From assembly GCF_002078505.1 (NCBI RefSeq), contig NZ_LUAV01000001.1, positions 1 through 61,318 on the forward strand: a DNA stretch of 61,318 nt, read 5' to 3'. Of the stretch, positions 48,291 through 58,077 are shown one piece after another; position 1 is the stretch's first letter; every line of letters starts with the position of its first letter. Source of the DNA: Ensifer aridi. GTDB taxonomy: Bacteria; Pseudomonadota; Alphaproteobacteria; Rhizobiales; Rhizobiaceae. The position numbers and the translations under genes were made by a program. The notes beneath the pieces were generated by a model. That model searched no databases, was not told where the DNA came from, and was given only the letters and a program-made list of their open reading frames with translations.

Positions 48291-48788
48291 TCAACTTGAG
48301 AGAATTCGGTGATCGGCATTGCGTGCGAGTAGCGCGTAGATCAGCGTGAACAGGCGACGCGCCGTGTCCTTGTCGATGCTGACCTTAGTGGAGAGACGCT
48401 CTCTCAGCAGCTCGGCCGCTTCGTTGTGGATGCCACGCCGGCCCATGTCGATCGCCTTCAGCCGCTCAGGTCCGGGCCGGCCCGTCGCATCGTAGTAGCT
48501 TTCGCAAATGCGAGTGTAATCCTTGAGCAGCCGCCGGAAAGGCGTGAGCGACAGATAGTGGCTGACCACATGCACTCCGTTGTCGTCGGTAACGTGCAGG
48601 GCCAAGCGTCCGTCCGCGGCTTCGATCTTGAGGCGATAGGGGCCACCCTCATGGGCGATCGGCGTAAAGGTGTTGGACTCCAGAAGGTCGATGATCGCGA
48701 GCGCCTGCTCACGCTCGACGCGCGCCTCTCGTGTCCTGAACGAGCAATCGAGTGCGACATCGCAGAGACGGTACTCGGCGCCGATCAT
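48291..48788 (-). CDS. UPF0262 family protein
   Basis: The 165-residue protein belongs to UPF0262, a conserved family of alphaproteobacteria without a known function. Seen: [50 protein letters not shown] and the near-invariant [16 protein letters not shown] lies 8 bases before ATG 48788. It follows the aldehyde dehydrogenase gene in the same direction by 44 bp, so it is probably third in that operon. Usual genomes carry one chromosomal copy; this is likely an extra one. Confidence 0.88.
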   Translation of the reverse strand: MIGAEYRLCDVALDCSFRTREARVEREQALAIIDLLESNTFTPIAHEGGPYRLKIEAADGRLALHVTDDNGVHVVSHYLSLTPFRRLLKDYTRICESYYDATGRPGPERLKAIDMGRRGIHNEAAELLRERLSTKVSIDKDTARRLFTLIYALLARNADHRILSS

Positions 48789-48832
48789 GACAGTTGCCTC
48801 CCCTCCCAGCCTTGCATCAAGTCACCTGAGCC

Positions 48833-50242
48833 TCACCACCGATTGATGCAAACGACCTTCGGCTGGGTCATGTCCTCGTAGGCGAAGCGGACGCCTTCTC
48901 GGCCCATGCTGCCGTATTTGAAGCCGCCGAAGGGCATGGCGTCGAACCGATAGTCGGAGGAGTCATTGATCATCACCCCGCCGGCTTCGATGCGGTTGGC
49001 CGCGTCGAGCGCAACATTCAGATCGCTGGTGAAGATGCCGGCGTGCAGGCTGTAGTCGGGATCGTTGGCCATCTCGATCGCCTCGTCGAGCGTGTCGAAG
49101 GGAGCTAGTATGACAACTGGCGCAAACACTTCCTCAAGCCAAAGCTGGCAGGTCAGAGGCGTGCCTTCAAGCACGGTCGGGTGATAGAGAGATCCTTCAC
49201 GGCGGTTGCCGCAAAGCAGTTTCGCGCCAGCTTTGATCGCTTCGTTGACGGCAGCCTCGGTGCGTTCGGCGACCTGTTTGGAGATCATCGGCCCGACATC
49301 AGTGTCTTCTCGCAGCGGATCACCGGCCTTGAGCTTCTGTGTTGCCGCAACGAAGGCATCACGGAAACGGTCGTAGAGCTCCGCCTGGACCAGGATGCGC
49401 TGCGCACCGATACAGTTCTGGCCGGCCGCCCAGAAAGCACCCGAGACGCAGCCCTCGACAGCCTTGTCGAAGTCGCAGTCCTTCATGACGATGACCGGCG
49501 CATTGCCGCCGAGCTCCATGGCAAGCTTCTTGAGGCCAGCCGCGCGGCTGATCGCCTCACCGGTGGCGAAGCCACCGGTAAAAGACACCATCCGCACCTC
49601 GCGTGCAGCGATCATAGCGGTCACCAGTTCTCGGTCGCCATGGGAGATGGTGATGACCTCTTCGGGCAGGCCCGCCTCCCGCAGCACTTCAACGAGTTTG
49701 ACCGCCGAGAACGGCGTCAGGTTCGATGGCTTCAGCAGCACGGCATTGCCGCCGGCAATCGCCGGGCCGAGCTTGTGTGCCACAAGGTTCAGAGGGTCAT
49801 TATAAGGCGTGATCGCGGTGATGATGCCGAGCGGTTCGCGGGTGAACCAGCCCTGGCGCTGTTCCGAGCCAGTATAGGCGTCGAAGGGCACGATCTCGCC
49901 GGCGTTGCGCTTGGCTTCTTCCGCCGACAGCTTCAGCGTATTAACGCAGCGGAGCACCTCCTTGCGCGCCTGGACGATCGTCTTGCCGGCTTCGCGAACG
50001 ATGGTCTCGGCAAAAGCATTGCTGCGGCTTTCGACGATCCGGGCGGCCCCTTCGAGTATGCTCGCCCGTTCGTGCCGCGGCAGATTGCGCGAGATCTCGG
50101 CCCCGCGGCGAGCCGTTGCCAGCAACCGATCGATGTCGGCGGGATCGGTTGCCTCGACCGTCCCAAGCAGCGCCCCGTCATAGGGGCTATGAACAGAGAT
50201 CGGCGCCAGGCTGGTGGTGATGTGGAGTTTGGCGGCAGTCAT
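48833..50242 (-). CDS. NAD(P)-dependent aldehyde dehydrogenase
   Basis: A 469-residue ALDH-superfamily enzyme with the catalytic Cys277 in [15 protein letters not shown], general-base Glu243 in [10 protein letters not shown], and [16 protein letters not shown] as substrate-channel/cofactor motif. The segment PYNDPLN rather than PWNFP separates it from GabD-type enzymes. ATG 50242 is chosen because homology begins near there; the frame from 50338 adds about 32 unsupported residues. It follows the aminotransferase gene by about 155 bp; together they would turn an omega-amino compound into an acid. Confidence 0.9.
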   Translation of the reverse strand: MTAAKLHITTSLAPISVHSPYDGALLGTVEATDPADIDRLLATARRGAEISRNLPRHERASILEGAARIVESRSNAFAETIVREAGKTIVQARKEVLRCVNTLKLSAEEAKRNAGEIVPFDAYTGSEQRQGWFTREPLGIITAITPYNDPLNLVAHKLGPAIAGGNAVLLKPSNLTPFSAVKLVEVLREAGLPEEVITISHGDRELVTAMIAAREVRMVSFTGGFATGEAISRAAGLKKLAMELGGNAPVIVMKDCDFDKAVEGCVSGAFWAAGQNCIGAQRILVQAELYDRFRDAFVAATQKLKAGDPLREDTDVGPMISKQVAERTEAAVNEAIKAGAKLLCGNRREGSLYHPTVLEGTPLTCQLWLEEVFAPVVILAPFDTLDEAIEMANDPDYSLHAGIFTSDLNVALDAANRIEAGGVMINDSSDYRFDAMPFGGFKYGSMGREGVRFAYEDMTQPKVVCINRW

Positions 50243-50397
50243 ATAGCCAGGTTCCCTATTCCTGATGACCTCTTTCTGGAGGTCGCGTTTGTCCCAGAAG
50301 GCAAAGGTAATGGCTTGCCCTGTTCCGGCGTCATGCAATCGTTGATGACAAGTTTTCTGGCGGCCGCGATTATCGGACGCCTTGGCTCAAATATCGA

Positions 50398-51801
50398 TCA
50401 GAGCCTCTGGCCGTCGCGAACCAGTTCGTCCATGACGGAGCGAACGGCCTTCTCGGCAATCGAGACGATCTCGTCGACTTCTTCCTTTGTGGTGACGAGC
50501 GGCGGCGCAAAACCGAGAATGTCGCCATGCGGCATTGCGCGGGCAATCAGGCCGCGGTCACGGGCAGCTTTGGAGACACGAGCTCCGACCTTCAGCGACG
50601 GATCGAAACGTTTCTTGTTCTCACGGTCGCCGACAAACTCGATGGCGCCCATCAGGCCCACACCACGCACTTCGCCGACGATCGGCAGCTGGGCGAACTT
50701 CTCCTTGAGCTGTGCCTGGAAATAGTCGCCGACCTCACGGGCATTGCCCGGCAAATCTTCCTTTTCGACGATGTCGAGCACCGCATTCGCTGCGGCCGCA
50801 CCGATCGGGTGGCCGGAATAGGTGTAGCCATGCGAGAAGGCGCCGACACGATCGGCGCCGTCTTCCAGCACCCTGTAGACCTTCTCCCCGACAATTGAGG
50901 CTGAGAGCGGGAAGTAGGCCGACGTCAGCCCCTTGGCGACTGTGATCAGGTCAGGCTCGATGCCATAGTGCTGTGAGCCGAACATCGAGCCGGTGCGGCC
51001 GAAGCCGGTGATCACCTCATCGGCGATCAGCAACACGTCGTGCTTCTTCAGCACCGCCTGGATGGCTTCCCAATAGCCTTCCGGCGGCGGGGTGATGCCG
51101 CCTGTGCCGAGAACCGGCTCGGCGATGAAGGCTCCGACATTGTCGGGGCCAAGCGTTTCGATCATCTCGTCGAGCTCGGCGGCGCGGCGGGAGGAGAATT
51201 CCCGCTCGGTCTCGCCGGGGTTCGCGCCCCAATAGTGATGCGGAACACCCGCATGGAGGATCCGCGACAGCGGCAGGTCCATGTGGTCATGGTAGAAGCT
51301 CATGCCGGTCATCGAGCCGGAGACGACACTACAGCCGTGATAGCCGCGCTCACGCGAGATGATCTTCTTCTTGGCTGGCTTGCCACGCAGGTTGTTGTAG
51401 TACCAGACGAGCTTGGCCTGGGTCTCGTTGGCGTCCGAACCGGACATGCCATAGAACACCTTGCTCATGTTGCCGGGCGCCATCCTCACCAGACGATCCG
51501 ACAGAATCGCAAGCTCGTCCGTCGTGTGCGCCGCATAGGAGTGGTAGTAGGCGAGACGATAGGCCTGGCGGGAGATCGCCTCGGCAACCTCGGTGCGGCC
51601 ATAGCCGACATTGACGCAGTAGAGGCCAGCAAAGCCGTCGATCAGCTGGTTGCCGTGCGCATCCTGGATGCGGATCCCCTTCCCCGCATTGACGATGGTC
51701 GGCTCGCCAAGCTTGCCGGCCGCAAAGTCCTTCAGCTGCGTAAACGGATGCAGGACCGTGTTGCGGTCCTTCTCGGCGATGTCCTTGATGTTAACGGTCA
51801 T
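50398..51801 (-). CDS. class III omega-aminotransferase
   Basis: The 467-residue PLP enzyme shows LIADEVITGFGRTG (Asp261 contacting the pyridine nitrogen), the PLP lysine in LITVAKGLTSAYFP (Lys290), HPFTQLKDF near the start and YSGHPIGAAAANAVL. It belongs with GABA, beta-alanine, putrescine or taurine type aminotransferases; the substrate cannot be read. GGAAGGGG stands 7 bases before ATG 51801, so the longer frame from 51909 is rejected. It is divergent from Lrp-type regulator 2. Confidence 0.92.
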   Translation of the reverse strand: MTVNIKDIAEKDRNTVLHPFTQLKDFAAGKLGEPTIVNAGKGIRIQDAHGNQLIDGFAGLYCVNVGYGRTEVAEAISRQAYRLAYYHSYAAHTTDELAILSDRLVRMAPGNMSKVFYGMSGSDANETQAKLVWYYNNLRGKPAKKKIISRERGYHGCSVVSGSMTGMSFYHDHMDLPLSRILHAGVPHHYWGANPGETEREFSSRRAAELDEMIETLGPDNVGAFIAEPVLGTGGITPPPEGYWEAIQAVLKKHDVLLIADEVITGFGRTGSMFGSQHYGIEPDLITVAKGLTSAYFPLSASIVGEKVYRVLEDGADRVGAFSHGYTYSGHPIGAAAANAVLDIVEKEDLPGNAREVGDYFQAQLKEKFAQLPIVGEVRGVGLMGAIEFVGDRENKKRFDPSLKVGARVSKAARDRGLIARAMPHGDILGFAPPLVTTKEEVDEIVSIAEKAVRSVMDELVRDGQRL

Positions 51802-51992
51802 TTTAAGCCCCTTCCGTAGCGCGATGATCTTAGCCGGCGAACAGGAAAGCATCGCAATGCGCTCAATCGAACGTCCGCACCCAATTTGGATGCGCCAATG
51901 TGCCGCCAAACTGATGCAGATTGACGGCGAACATCATGCAGTCTATGCAGGATTCCTCCGCAGCTCCCTATTGTTTGCAGGATTCCTCAACC
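51802..51992. other. divergent promoter region, aminotransferase / regulator 2
   Basis: The 191 bp hold the outward promoters of both operons and a 30-bp-spaced direct repeat near the regulator start. Confidence 0.5.
51946..51988. repeat. direct repeat TGCAGGATTCCTC x2
   Basis: TGCAGGATTCCTC occurs at 51946-51958 and 51976-51988, exactly 30 bp apart, about three turns of DNA, ending 4 bp before the regulator's ATG. It could be a pair of binding sites for the regulator; the second copy also lies where the ribosome site of the regulator should be. Confidence 0.55.
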
Positions 51993-52457
51993 ATGGCGCT
52001 CGATCGCGCGGACATCGCGCTTCTTAAGGCCGTTCAAACGAACAACAGGCTCACGTCCGAGGAATTGGCCGAGCGGGCGAACCTCTCTCCTACGGCCTGT
52101 CAGCGCCGGCTCAAGCGCTTGCGCGCCGAAGGCGTTATCGAAGCCGACGTTTCTATCGTCTCACCTAAGGCGGTCGGCAGGCAGGTGACAGTCGTGGTTC
52201 TTGTATCGCTTGAGCGCGAGAGGGCTGACATAATCGATCGCTTTAAGTCGGCAATCAGGAACACGCGTGAGGTCATGATCGGATACTACGTGACCGGCGA
52301 AGCCGATTTCCTCCTCGTCGTCACCGCAAAAGACATGCAAGACTACGAGCAGTTCACCCGGCGCTTCTTTTACGAGAATAATGACATCAAAGGATTCAAG
52401 ACAATGGTGGTCATGGATCGCGTCAAAGCCGGGTTCAATTTTCCTATCGAAGTCTAG
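51993..52457 (+). CDS. Lrp/AsnC family transcriptional regulator 2
   Basis: A 154-residue Lrp-type protein: helix-turn-helix LTSEELAERANLSPTACQRRLKRL (20-43), then the RAM domain with VMIGYYVTGEADFLLVV and YEQFTRRFFYENNDIKGFKT. ATG 51993 begins the family sequence (MALDRADIALL); a frame from 51921 would run through the direct repeats. It is divergent from the aminotransferase operon and probably regulates it in response to an amino acid. Distinct from regulator 1. Confidence 0.9.
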   Translation: MALDRADIALLKAVQTNNRLTSEELAERANLSPTACQRRLKRLRAEGVIEADVSIVSPKAVGRQVTVVVLVSLERERADIIDRFKSAIRNTREVMIGYYVTGEADFLLVVTAKDMQDYEQFTRRFFYENNDIKGFKTMVVMDRVKAGFNFPIEV

Positions 52458-52479
52458 TGGGATGATCTCAATGCACTGC

Positions 52480-52660
52480 TTCTTGTGGGTTGGGATCAGG
52501 TGACTGGCTTCTCTTCCATTGTGAGCGGCTCCCTTTATCCAGCGCCACGACCCGGTCCAACCCCGGAACTCCAAATGCCCCTCCGCCTGAGCTCACTGTT
52601 CGGGCGATCGAGAAGAACCGCTGCCCATCAGGCAGTTCTAGCCATTGCGTTACCGCCGTC
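52480..52660 (-). pseudogene. fragment of an XRE-type short-chain acyl-CoA regulator
   Basis: On the minus strand the frame reads VTQWLELPDGQRFFSIARTV then SSGGGAFGVPGLDRVVALD, resembling the C-terminal domain of the ScfR/DUF2083 type XRE regulators of alphaproteobacteria. Both ends are lost. Confidence 0.45.
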
Positions 52661-52688
52661 CATGGTGCCGAAAACACCTATGCAGTGC

Positions 52689-53981
52689 GGGGCTGTTGAG
52701 AAATCAATTGACAGCGGCTGCTATGCGGATGCCACCGACGAACCAGATGCAAAGGCTTTTCCATTTATGAGGCGATATCGGGCGGAATTCGCAGCTTCTC
52801 GGCAGTACGGCCGTCAGATAGGCTTGGATCTTCATATTTGTCAGGCCGCGCCGGATCGCCCTCGATGGGGTCCGTGCCAGGTCTTGGCTTCGCCATGACA
52901 TCCCTCTGAGCGCCAACGGTGGCGTTGGTACAAGGCTCGGTCTTCATCCGACCAGCGTTCCCGCTGGCGGCGAGCTCGGAGAAGCGCAGGATAGTCATCG
53001 CCGAGCACCACAGCTTTATTGACCCGGCCCTTCGAGAGGCAAAGTCGGGCCATATCGCAATGTCGGCAGTCGGCGGCTCGTGATGTAAAGAAGCGCCCAT
53101 GTTTGATGGCACGACCTGCCTTCAGGATTTTGCCGCGCGGACACTTGAAAACATCATGCATGGGTCGTAGCGAAAACGTCGCATCGGCACCGGCCTGCGG
53201 ATCGGTTCCGCCTTTGCTGGAATCACTGCCTGGATGGCGCGTTGCTCCATGCCTGCAAATACCTTAGCTTAGGCGTAACCTGCATCGGCTGTCGCGGTCT
53301 TGATCGCTGCCCCTGTCATGTCAGCGACTGTGTCAAGGCGATCAAGTATGACCTGTCCCTCATTCACCTCGCCGGTCGTAACCTCCACGTCGAGAACTAC
53401 ACCGCGGGAATCATCTACTACCGCGTGCTGCTTGTAGGTTGGTTCAAGCCGGCGATTGCGCCCGTTGGTAGCCATGGAAGCGTCAGGGTCAGTGGTACAA
53501 ACCTTCTTGTATTTGCCGGTTTTACGACTATTTCGTTCTCCATCAGTGTCTTCGTTAGCGATGGCGATAGCATCCACATGGCGAACTGCGATGCTCTCCC
53601 AGCTCACATCCGCACGGATGAGGGCATCTACATGTACAATCTCACCGTTGGCGATCTTGGCTGCCGCGCAGACTTTTACCGTTCGCTCAAAAATCTTACG
53701 AAAGCGGTCGGCACCCCAACGCTGACGGATTCGGGTCAGCGATGAATGGTCAGGAAGCACTTCATGCAGACGAAACCGACAAACCAGTGGTTCGCAATGT
53801 TAACCTGCGCCTCGGGCATACACCTTAGCCAGTATGTGATCGTCTGGGACCAACTGCCGCAGCGAGCCGCACATGTAGAGTTCGAGCTGATCGCGTTCCT
53901 TACGGCCGAGCATCGTGAAGGCTCCAAAGAATCAACGATAACTCAATTGAATCAGAAGCATGGGACTTCTTCAACAGCCCC
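52689..53981 (-). mobile_element. IS1182-type insertion sequence, decayed
   Basis: The two ends are inverted copies: GGGGCTGTTGAGAAA at the left and, read inward from the right, GGGGCTGTTGAAGAAG. They enclose the transposase pseudogene. On the right the element joins IS256-type sequence directly; the left flank is not the matching half, so the locus was rearranged. Confidence 0.65.
52704..53913 (-). pseudogene. IS1182 family transposase pseudogene
   Basis: The start is readable (ATG 53913, MLGRKERDQLELYMCGSLR). Most of the rest of the N-terminal region is deleted or out of frame; EAQVNIA and LPDHSSLTRIRQRWG follow. The catalytic part DALIRADVSWESIAVRHVD, KYKKVCTTDPDASMATN and VVLDVEVTTGEVNEGQVI is intact to about 53270. 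The end reappears as SKGRVNKAVVLGDDYPALLR, WRSEGCHGEAKTWHG and LTNMKIQAYLTAV. Deletions and frameshifts make it dead. Confidence 0.82.
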
Positions 53982-54173
53982 CGCGTCCACTTCATGCGCG
54001 ACGTGCTCGCCCATGCCGGCAAGAGCGGCCGCCGTGTCGTCTCCGCCTTCATCGCCACCGCCTTCGCCCAGGACACACCGGAGACCGCCAGCGCCCAGTG
54101 GCGCGCCGTCGCCGACCCGATCCGGTCCAAGGTCCCGAAGCTCGCCGCCATCATGGACGAGGCCGAGCATGAC
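53982..54173 (+). pseudogene. IS256 family transposase fragment, left part of the split copy B
   Basis: The frame reads [20 protein letters not shown], then [18 protein letters not shown], matching the intact transposase at 58486. It ends at the 8-bp duplication AGCATGAC (54166-54173). Its continuation is found at 60333, 6.15 kb away. The 5' two thirds were lost at the IS1182 junction. Confidence 0.85.
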
Positions 54174-54200
54174 GTATCCGTCCGGTGAGGACCGCGGGGG

Positions 54201-54476
54201 TTACTGCACCGAACCTTTGGCCTCTGTGACAGGCTTGGGCGGCGCGTCACCCATCTCTGTGGGCACATTGATCATGTACCGAAGATTATCGATACCGTCC
54301 TCCGTGAAGACGACGATAGGCTCGCTCCATTCTGAGGCTTGGACGCTGTCGTAGGCGCTGAGGCGTCCGTCCTCGGAGAACATTCCGATGGAGCAATCGT
54401 GGAGAAAGGCCTCATTCTCCTCGAGCATTTCGGCCACGTATTTGAGGGTGTAGAGGGTCGTGTTGCGATATTCCAT
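54201..54476 (-). CDS. small protein next to the IS66 tnpC end, unknown function
   Basis: A 91-residue frame begins MEYRNTTLYTLKYVAEML right after the IS66 tnpC remnant and ends close to the IS terminus. It is acidic and soluble-looking (EENEAFLHDCSIGMFSEDG, EPIVVFTEDGIDNLRYMIN). I do not recognise a family. Its place suggests a passenger gene of the IS66-type element. Confidence 0.5.
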   Translation of the reverse strand: MEYRNTTLYTLKYVAEMLEENEAFLHDCSIGMFSEDGRLSAYDSVQASEWSEPIVVFTEDGIDNLRYMINVPTEMGDAPPKPVTEAKGSVQ

Positions 54477-54660
54477 CGTCGGTCCATTCTTCGGTCAGGC
54501 GACCTTGTCGGTAGCCACTTTCGAAGAAGACCAGTTCCACGGCAACAGCTCTTCGAGCCGTGCGACCGGCATGTCGGCAATGCGGGCGAGGATGTCGGCG
54601 AGCCAAGCCTGCGGAACCCGTGGATCGGCTCGCTTGGTTGCAGTCGCCACTGCCGCGAAG
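54477..54660 (-). pseudogene. IS66 TnpC C-terminal remnant
   Basis: On the minus strand the sequence reads ADPRVPQAWLADILARIADM and PVARLEELLPWNW, the end of the IS66 DDE transposase. Upstream parts of tnpC are absent. Confidence 0.75.
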
Positions 54661-54701
54661 GGTAACTATTACTGAAGAACTGTGCGACCGGCCAAAAATC
54701 G

Positions 54702-54821
54702 TCAGGTCTTGACGGGGTAGCCGAGATTGTGCACATTTTGGTTGGTGTTAAACACTTCGGCGAAACATTGCTCGATAACGATGGTCCCGTCCGTCGCCGA
54801 TAGCGCTATACGGCGTGTCAT
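54702..54821 (-). CDS. very small open frame, 39 residues, unknown
   Basis: MTRRIALSATDGTIVIEQCF continues to a stop at 54702; GGAG stands about 8 bases before the ATG. No family recognised; it may be a truncated remnant. Confidence 0.2.
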   Translation of the reverse strand: MTRRIALSATDGTIVIEQCFAEVFNTNQNVHNLGYPVKT

Positions 54822-55558
54822 TTTTCAGTCTCCACCGGTAGGACGAACCCTATGCATGATCGAGCACGACAATCGTGTCAATGGATAACCGAAATTGCGC
54901 TCTGAAGGGGAGAAAGTTCAACTCGGCGTGCGACTGCCAAAATGTCCTCAATTTGGAGATCACTACTCCCTCAAGGTTTAGAATCTGGGACAAGCCGACA
55001 CCGCCCAGGCGGCTTCGCCTCAGGCGAAAGCTGAAATAGAGAAGCGGCTGAACTACGGTATGCCAACAAGCCTGCTGGTGATTCCTTCGATGCCGACTTC
55101 AGGCCGACGTTCGTGACCGCACCGAAGAACCGGCCAGACCGCTGATGGACTGACGCAGCCTGCTGCGGAAAGCAAGTAGAAGTTTATCGAGCGCCCGGAA
55201 AGTCTGGATCAGCGGGTAGGCGAAATTGCACTCTTTCGCACATCCGCACGCAGGAAAACGGCTGGACCAAAGTGCAGAGTTGCTCGGGCAATTGCTTGTT
55301 TGATTTGTCATTGGCCCGCAGATTTGGCGGTTGGCGTTCTCGCCGGGCCGCTCGCTGGGCGGCCAAGTTTAGCCATGCTGATGGACGGTGTGAGGGTGCC
55401 CGGCCTATGTAGGAGAAACGTTCCGAGACCTTATTGGAGCGATGTCACGCTACACCGCAAGATCTCCAGAAACTGGAACGCAATGGGGCACAGTCAGCTA
55501 TCCGCGATGAGAAGCCAAACGGACCGAAGGCCCGCCCGAGCAAGTCAGGGAGTGAAAT
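54822..55558. other. gene-free stretch ahead of the acylase gene
   Basis: About 740 bp with no recognised gene. It should hold the acylase promoter, but I see no distinctive site; the gene's own leader contains GGGAG before the ATG at 55559. Confidence 0.35.
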
Positions 55559-58030
55559 ATGACCTCGAACGTCCATGCCGCAAACCTTGCGCCTTCCAAG
55601 CATAACCAGAACCGACGTATCGACCGAGCTTTGTGCACACTTGCTGCAATGGCATTGATAGTGAGCGCCGGATTGGCGCGCGGAGCGGAAAGAGCGAACA
55701 TGGAGGCCGTCGAGGTGCCGGGCCTTCAGGAGCCAGCTGAAATTATCGTCGATCAATGGGGCGTCTCCCATATCTACGCAAAAAGTGAGCGGGATGCATT
55801 TTTCCTGCAGGGCTGGAACGCGGCGCGAGACCGTCTTTGGCAGATCGATTTGTGGCGTAAACGCGGGCTTGGCCGCCTCGCCGCGTCCTTCGGGCCCGAC
55901 TATGCCGAGCAGGATAGAGCAGCGCGTTTATTTCTCTATAACGGTGATATGGAAGCCGAATGGGCCGCCTATGATAAAGGAGCACGCACCGCCGCGGAAG
56001 CTTTTACCAACGGCGTCAATGCCTATGTGGCGCGCGTCAAGGCTGATCCGAAACTGTTGCCGATCGAGTTCCGCCTGTCTGGGTCAGAGCCTGCGACATG
56101 GAACGCTGAAGATATCGTGCGCATCCGCTCCAATGGCCTGACCCGCAATGTCACGTCGGAAGTGAAGCGGGCGCGCTCAGCCTGTGCCGCCGGGATCGAG
56201 GCCGATGCCCTACGCCAGAAGCTGCTGCCGCCAGTTACGCCAACCCTGCCGGAGGGCCTCGATCCTTGCTCCATACCCGAAGATGTCCTGCGTGATTTCG
56301 TGCTGGGCACGGACGCCGTTTCCTTCCCGCCCCATACGAAAAAGGCGTCACTGAACGATCCGCAAAGCTACCGAACACGGCTTGCTGAGCTCGAAACTTC
56401 GATCTCAGCTACCGGCTCGAACAATTGGACCATTGCACCTTCCCGCACCGTGACAGGCCGGCCGATCCTAGCAGGCGATCCGCACCGCGATCATGCGGTG
56501 CCTTCGCTGCGCTATGCCGTGCACCTCTCCGCGCCTGGTCTGAACGCCATCGGCGCTGGCGAACCGGCGTTGCCGGGTATCTCGATGGGGCACAATGATG
56601 CAATTTCGTTTGGCTTGACCATCTTCCGCATCGACCAGGAAGACCTTTATGTCTACGAACTGGATCCTGCCGATCCCAACCGCTACCACTACAAGGATGG
56701 CTATGAGACCATGCGGACGGTGACTGAGGAAGTCCCGGTTAAGGGCGAAGAGCCGCGGAAGGTCGACTTGAAGTTTACGCGGCATGGCCCGGTTATCTAC
56801 ATCGATAAGCAGAATAATCGTGCGTTCGCGCTACGCTCGATCTGGTTCGCGCCGGGCTCATCACCTTATTTCTCCTCGCTCGGCTTCATGAAAGCCCAAA
56901 ACTGGGACAGTTTCCGCAAAGCCGCAGAAGGCTGGGGCGCACCTTCGCTCAATCAGGTTTACGCTGACACCAAAGGCAATATTGGGTGGACAGCATCCGG
57001 CTTCGCTCCCGTGCGCCGGAATTGGGATGGATTACTGCCGGTGCCCGGCGACGGACGTTATGAATGGGACGGCTTCCGTAAGGGCAGCGAATTGCCGTCG
57101 GCATACAATCCCGAGCAGGGTTATTTTGCCAGCGCCAATGAGATGAACATTCCGGAAGGACACCCGCTGCATGATAGGATAGGGTTTGAATGGGCAAGCG
57201 ACTCGCGCAGCCAGCGCATTCGGGAAGTGTTCGCCGCAAAAGAAAAATGGACGTTAGCCGACGCAATGGCGTTGCAGGTTGATGACACCAACTTCCTCGG
57301 CCGGCGGATCGCCAAATTGCTAGGGCCACTGCAAAGCGACAATAAAGAGATTGCGACCGGCTTGAAATTACTCAAGGACTGGGACGGTCGTACCCCGGTG
57401 GACAGCGCGCCGGCCGCCTTGGCAGAGGTATGGCTGTCAAAGCATCTCGGACGCAGCGTGGTGGCGGTTGCCACGCCCGAAGCGGCGCGCGGTATTGTCG
57501 GTGGAGGCGATCTGGACGCGATCGCAGATCTGCTTGAGACGCCTGACAAGCGGTTTGGCGACAACCCCCAGGTCGCACGCGACCGCATTCTGCTAGAAAC
57601 TCTGGGCGAAGCGGTGCAGGAGGTGTCCGAACGACTTGGTCCCGATCCTGCGAATTGGGCCTGGGGTAAGCTGCATCATGCCGCGTTTGAGAACGCCATG
57701 GCAGCGCGCGCCGATGCGCTGACACAGGCGCAACTGAATGTTGCACCGCTGCAGCAGGGTGGCTCCAACTATAGCCCGATGAATGCTTACTATCGCAACA
57801 GTGATTTCCGCACTACCAGCGGCGCCTCATACCGTATGGTGCTCGATGTCGGCCGCTGGGACGAGAGCGCTTTCATAAACGCGCCGGGGCAGTCGGGCGA
57901 TCCGCAAAGCCCATTCTACCGTAACCTGGCACCGATGTGGGCGAGCGGGGCCTATGCGCCGCTACTCTATTCGCGGGAGGCAATCGAAGCCGCGGCGTTC
58001 AAGCGCTACGAGCTTACACCCAAGAATTAA
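55559..58030 (+). CDS. penicillin acylase family (Ntn-hydrolase) amidase
   Basis: The 823-residue precursor has a signal-like hydrophobic stretch (about 26-42, ending near ARGAE), then the alpha chain with VDQWGVSHIYAKSERDAFFLQG (64-85) and ARDRLWQIDLWRKRGLGRL. After a spacer comes the beta-chain start ATGSNNWTIAPSRTVTGRP: Ser287 follows Gly and is the autocatalytic nucleophile. LAGDPHRDHAVPSLRYAVHL and FASANEMNIPEG follow. Relatives deacylate beta-lactams, N-acyl-homoserine lactones or acylated siderophores; the substrate here is unknown. It looks intact, although its surroundings are IS debris, and was likely brought in as cargo with part of pntA. Confidence 0.9.
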   Translation: MTSNVHAANLAPSKHNQNRRIDRALCTLAAMALIVSAGLARGAERANMEAVEVPGLQEPAEIIVDQWGVSHIYAKSERDAFFLQGWNAARDRLWQIDLWRKRGLGRLAASFGPDYAEQDRAARLFLYNGDMEAEWAAYDKGARTAAEAFTNGVNAYVARVKADPKLLPIEFRLSGSEPATWNAEDIVRIRSNGLTRNVTSEVKRARSACAAGIEADALRQKLLPPVTPTLPEGLDPCSIPEDVLRDFVLGTDAVSFPPHTKKASLNDPQSYRTRLAELETSISATGSNNWTIAPSRTVTGRPILAGDPHRDHAVPSLRYAVHLSAPGLNAIGAGEPALPGISMGHNDAISFGLTIFRIDQEDLYVYELDPADPNRYHYKDGYETMRTVTEEVPVKGEEPRKVDLKFTRHGPVIYIDKQNNRAFALRSIWFAPGSSPYFSSLGFMKAQNWDSFRKAAEGWGAPSLNQVYADTKGNIGWTASGFAPVRRNWDGLLPVPGDGRYEWDGFRKGSELPSAYNPEQGYFASANEMNIPEGHPLHDRIGFEWASDSRSQRIREVFAAKEKWTLADAMALQVDDTNFLGRRIAKLLGPLQSDNKEIATGLKLLKDWDGRTPVDSAPAALAEVWLSKHLGRSVVAVATPEAARGIVGGGDLDAIADLLETPDKRFGDNPQVARDRILLETLGEAVQEVSERLGPDPANWAWGKLHHAAFENAMAARADALTQAQLNVAPLQQGGSNYSPMNAYYRNSDFRTTSGASYRMVLDVGRWDESAFINAPGQSGDPQSPFYRNLAPMWASGAYAPLLYSREAIEAAAFKRYELTPKN

Positions 58031-58077
58031 GGCTCTAGCTGTGAGCTTCCAATAGGCTGATGGGGTTGTTTTCGGCG

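Noticed and set aside
49181..50725. 514-residue plus-strand open frame opposite the aldehyde dehydrogenase
   Set aside because: It lies antisense to a complete ALDH gene with catalytic Cys and Glu and has no family features.
50398..51801. Class III aminotransferase as EctB partner of the orphan EctA
   Set aside because: It is 42 kb away, sits with its own regulator and aldehyde dehydrogenase, and its motifs fit omega-aminotransferases of the GABA/putrescine type better than EctB.
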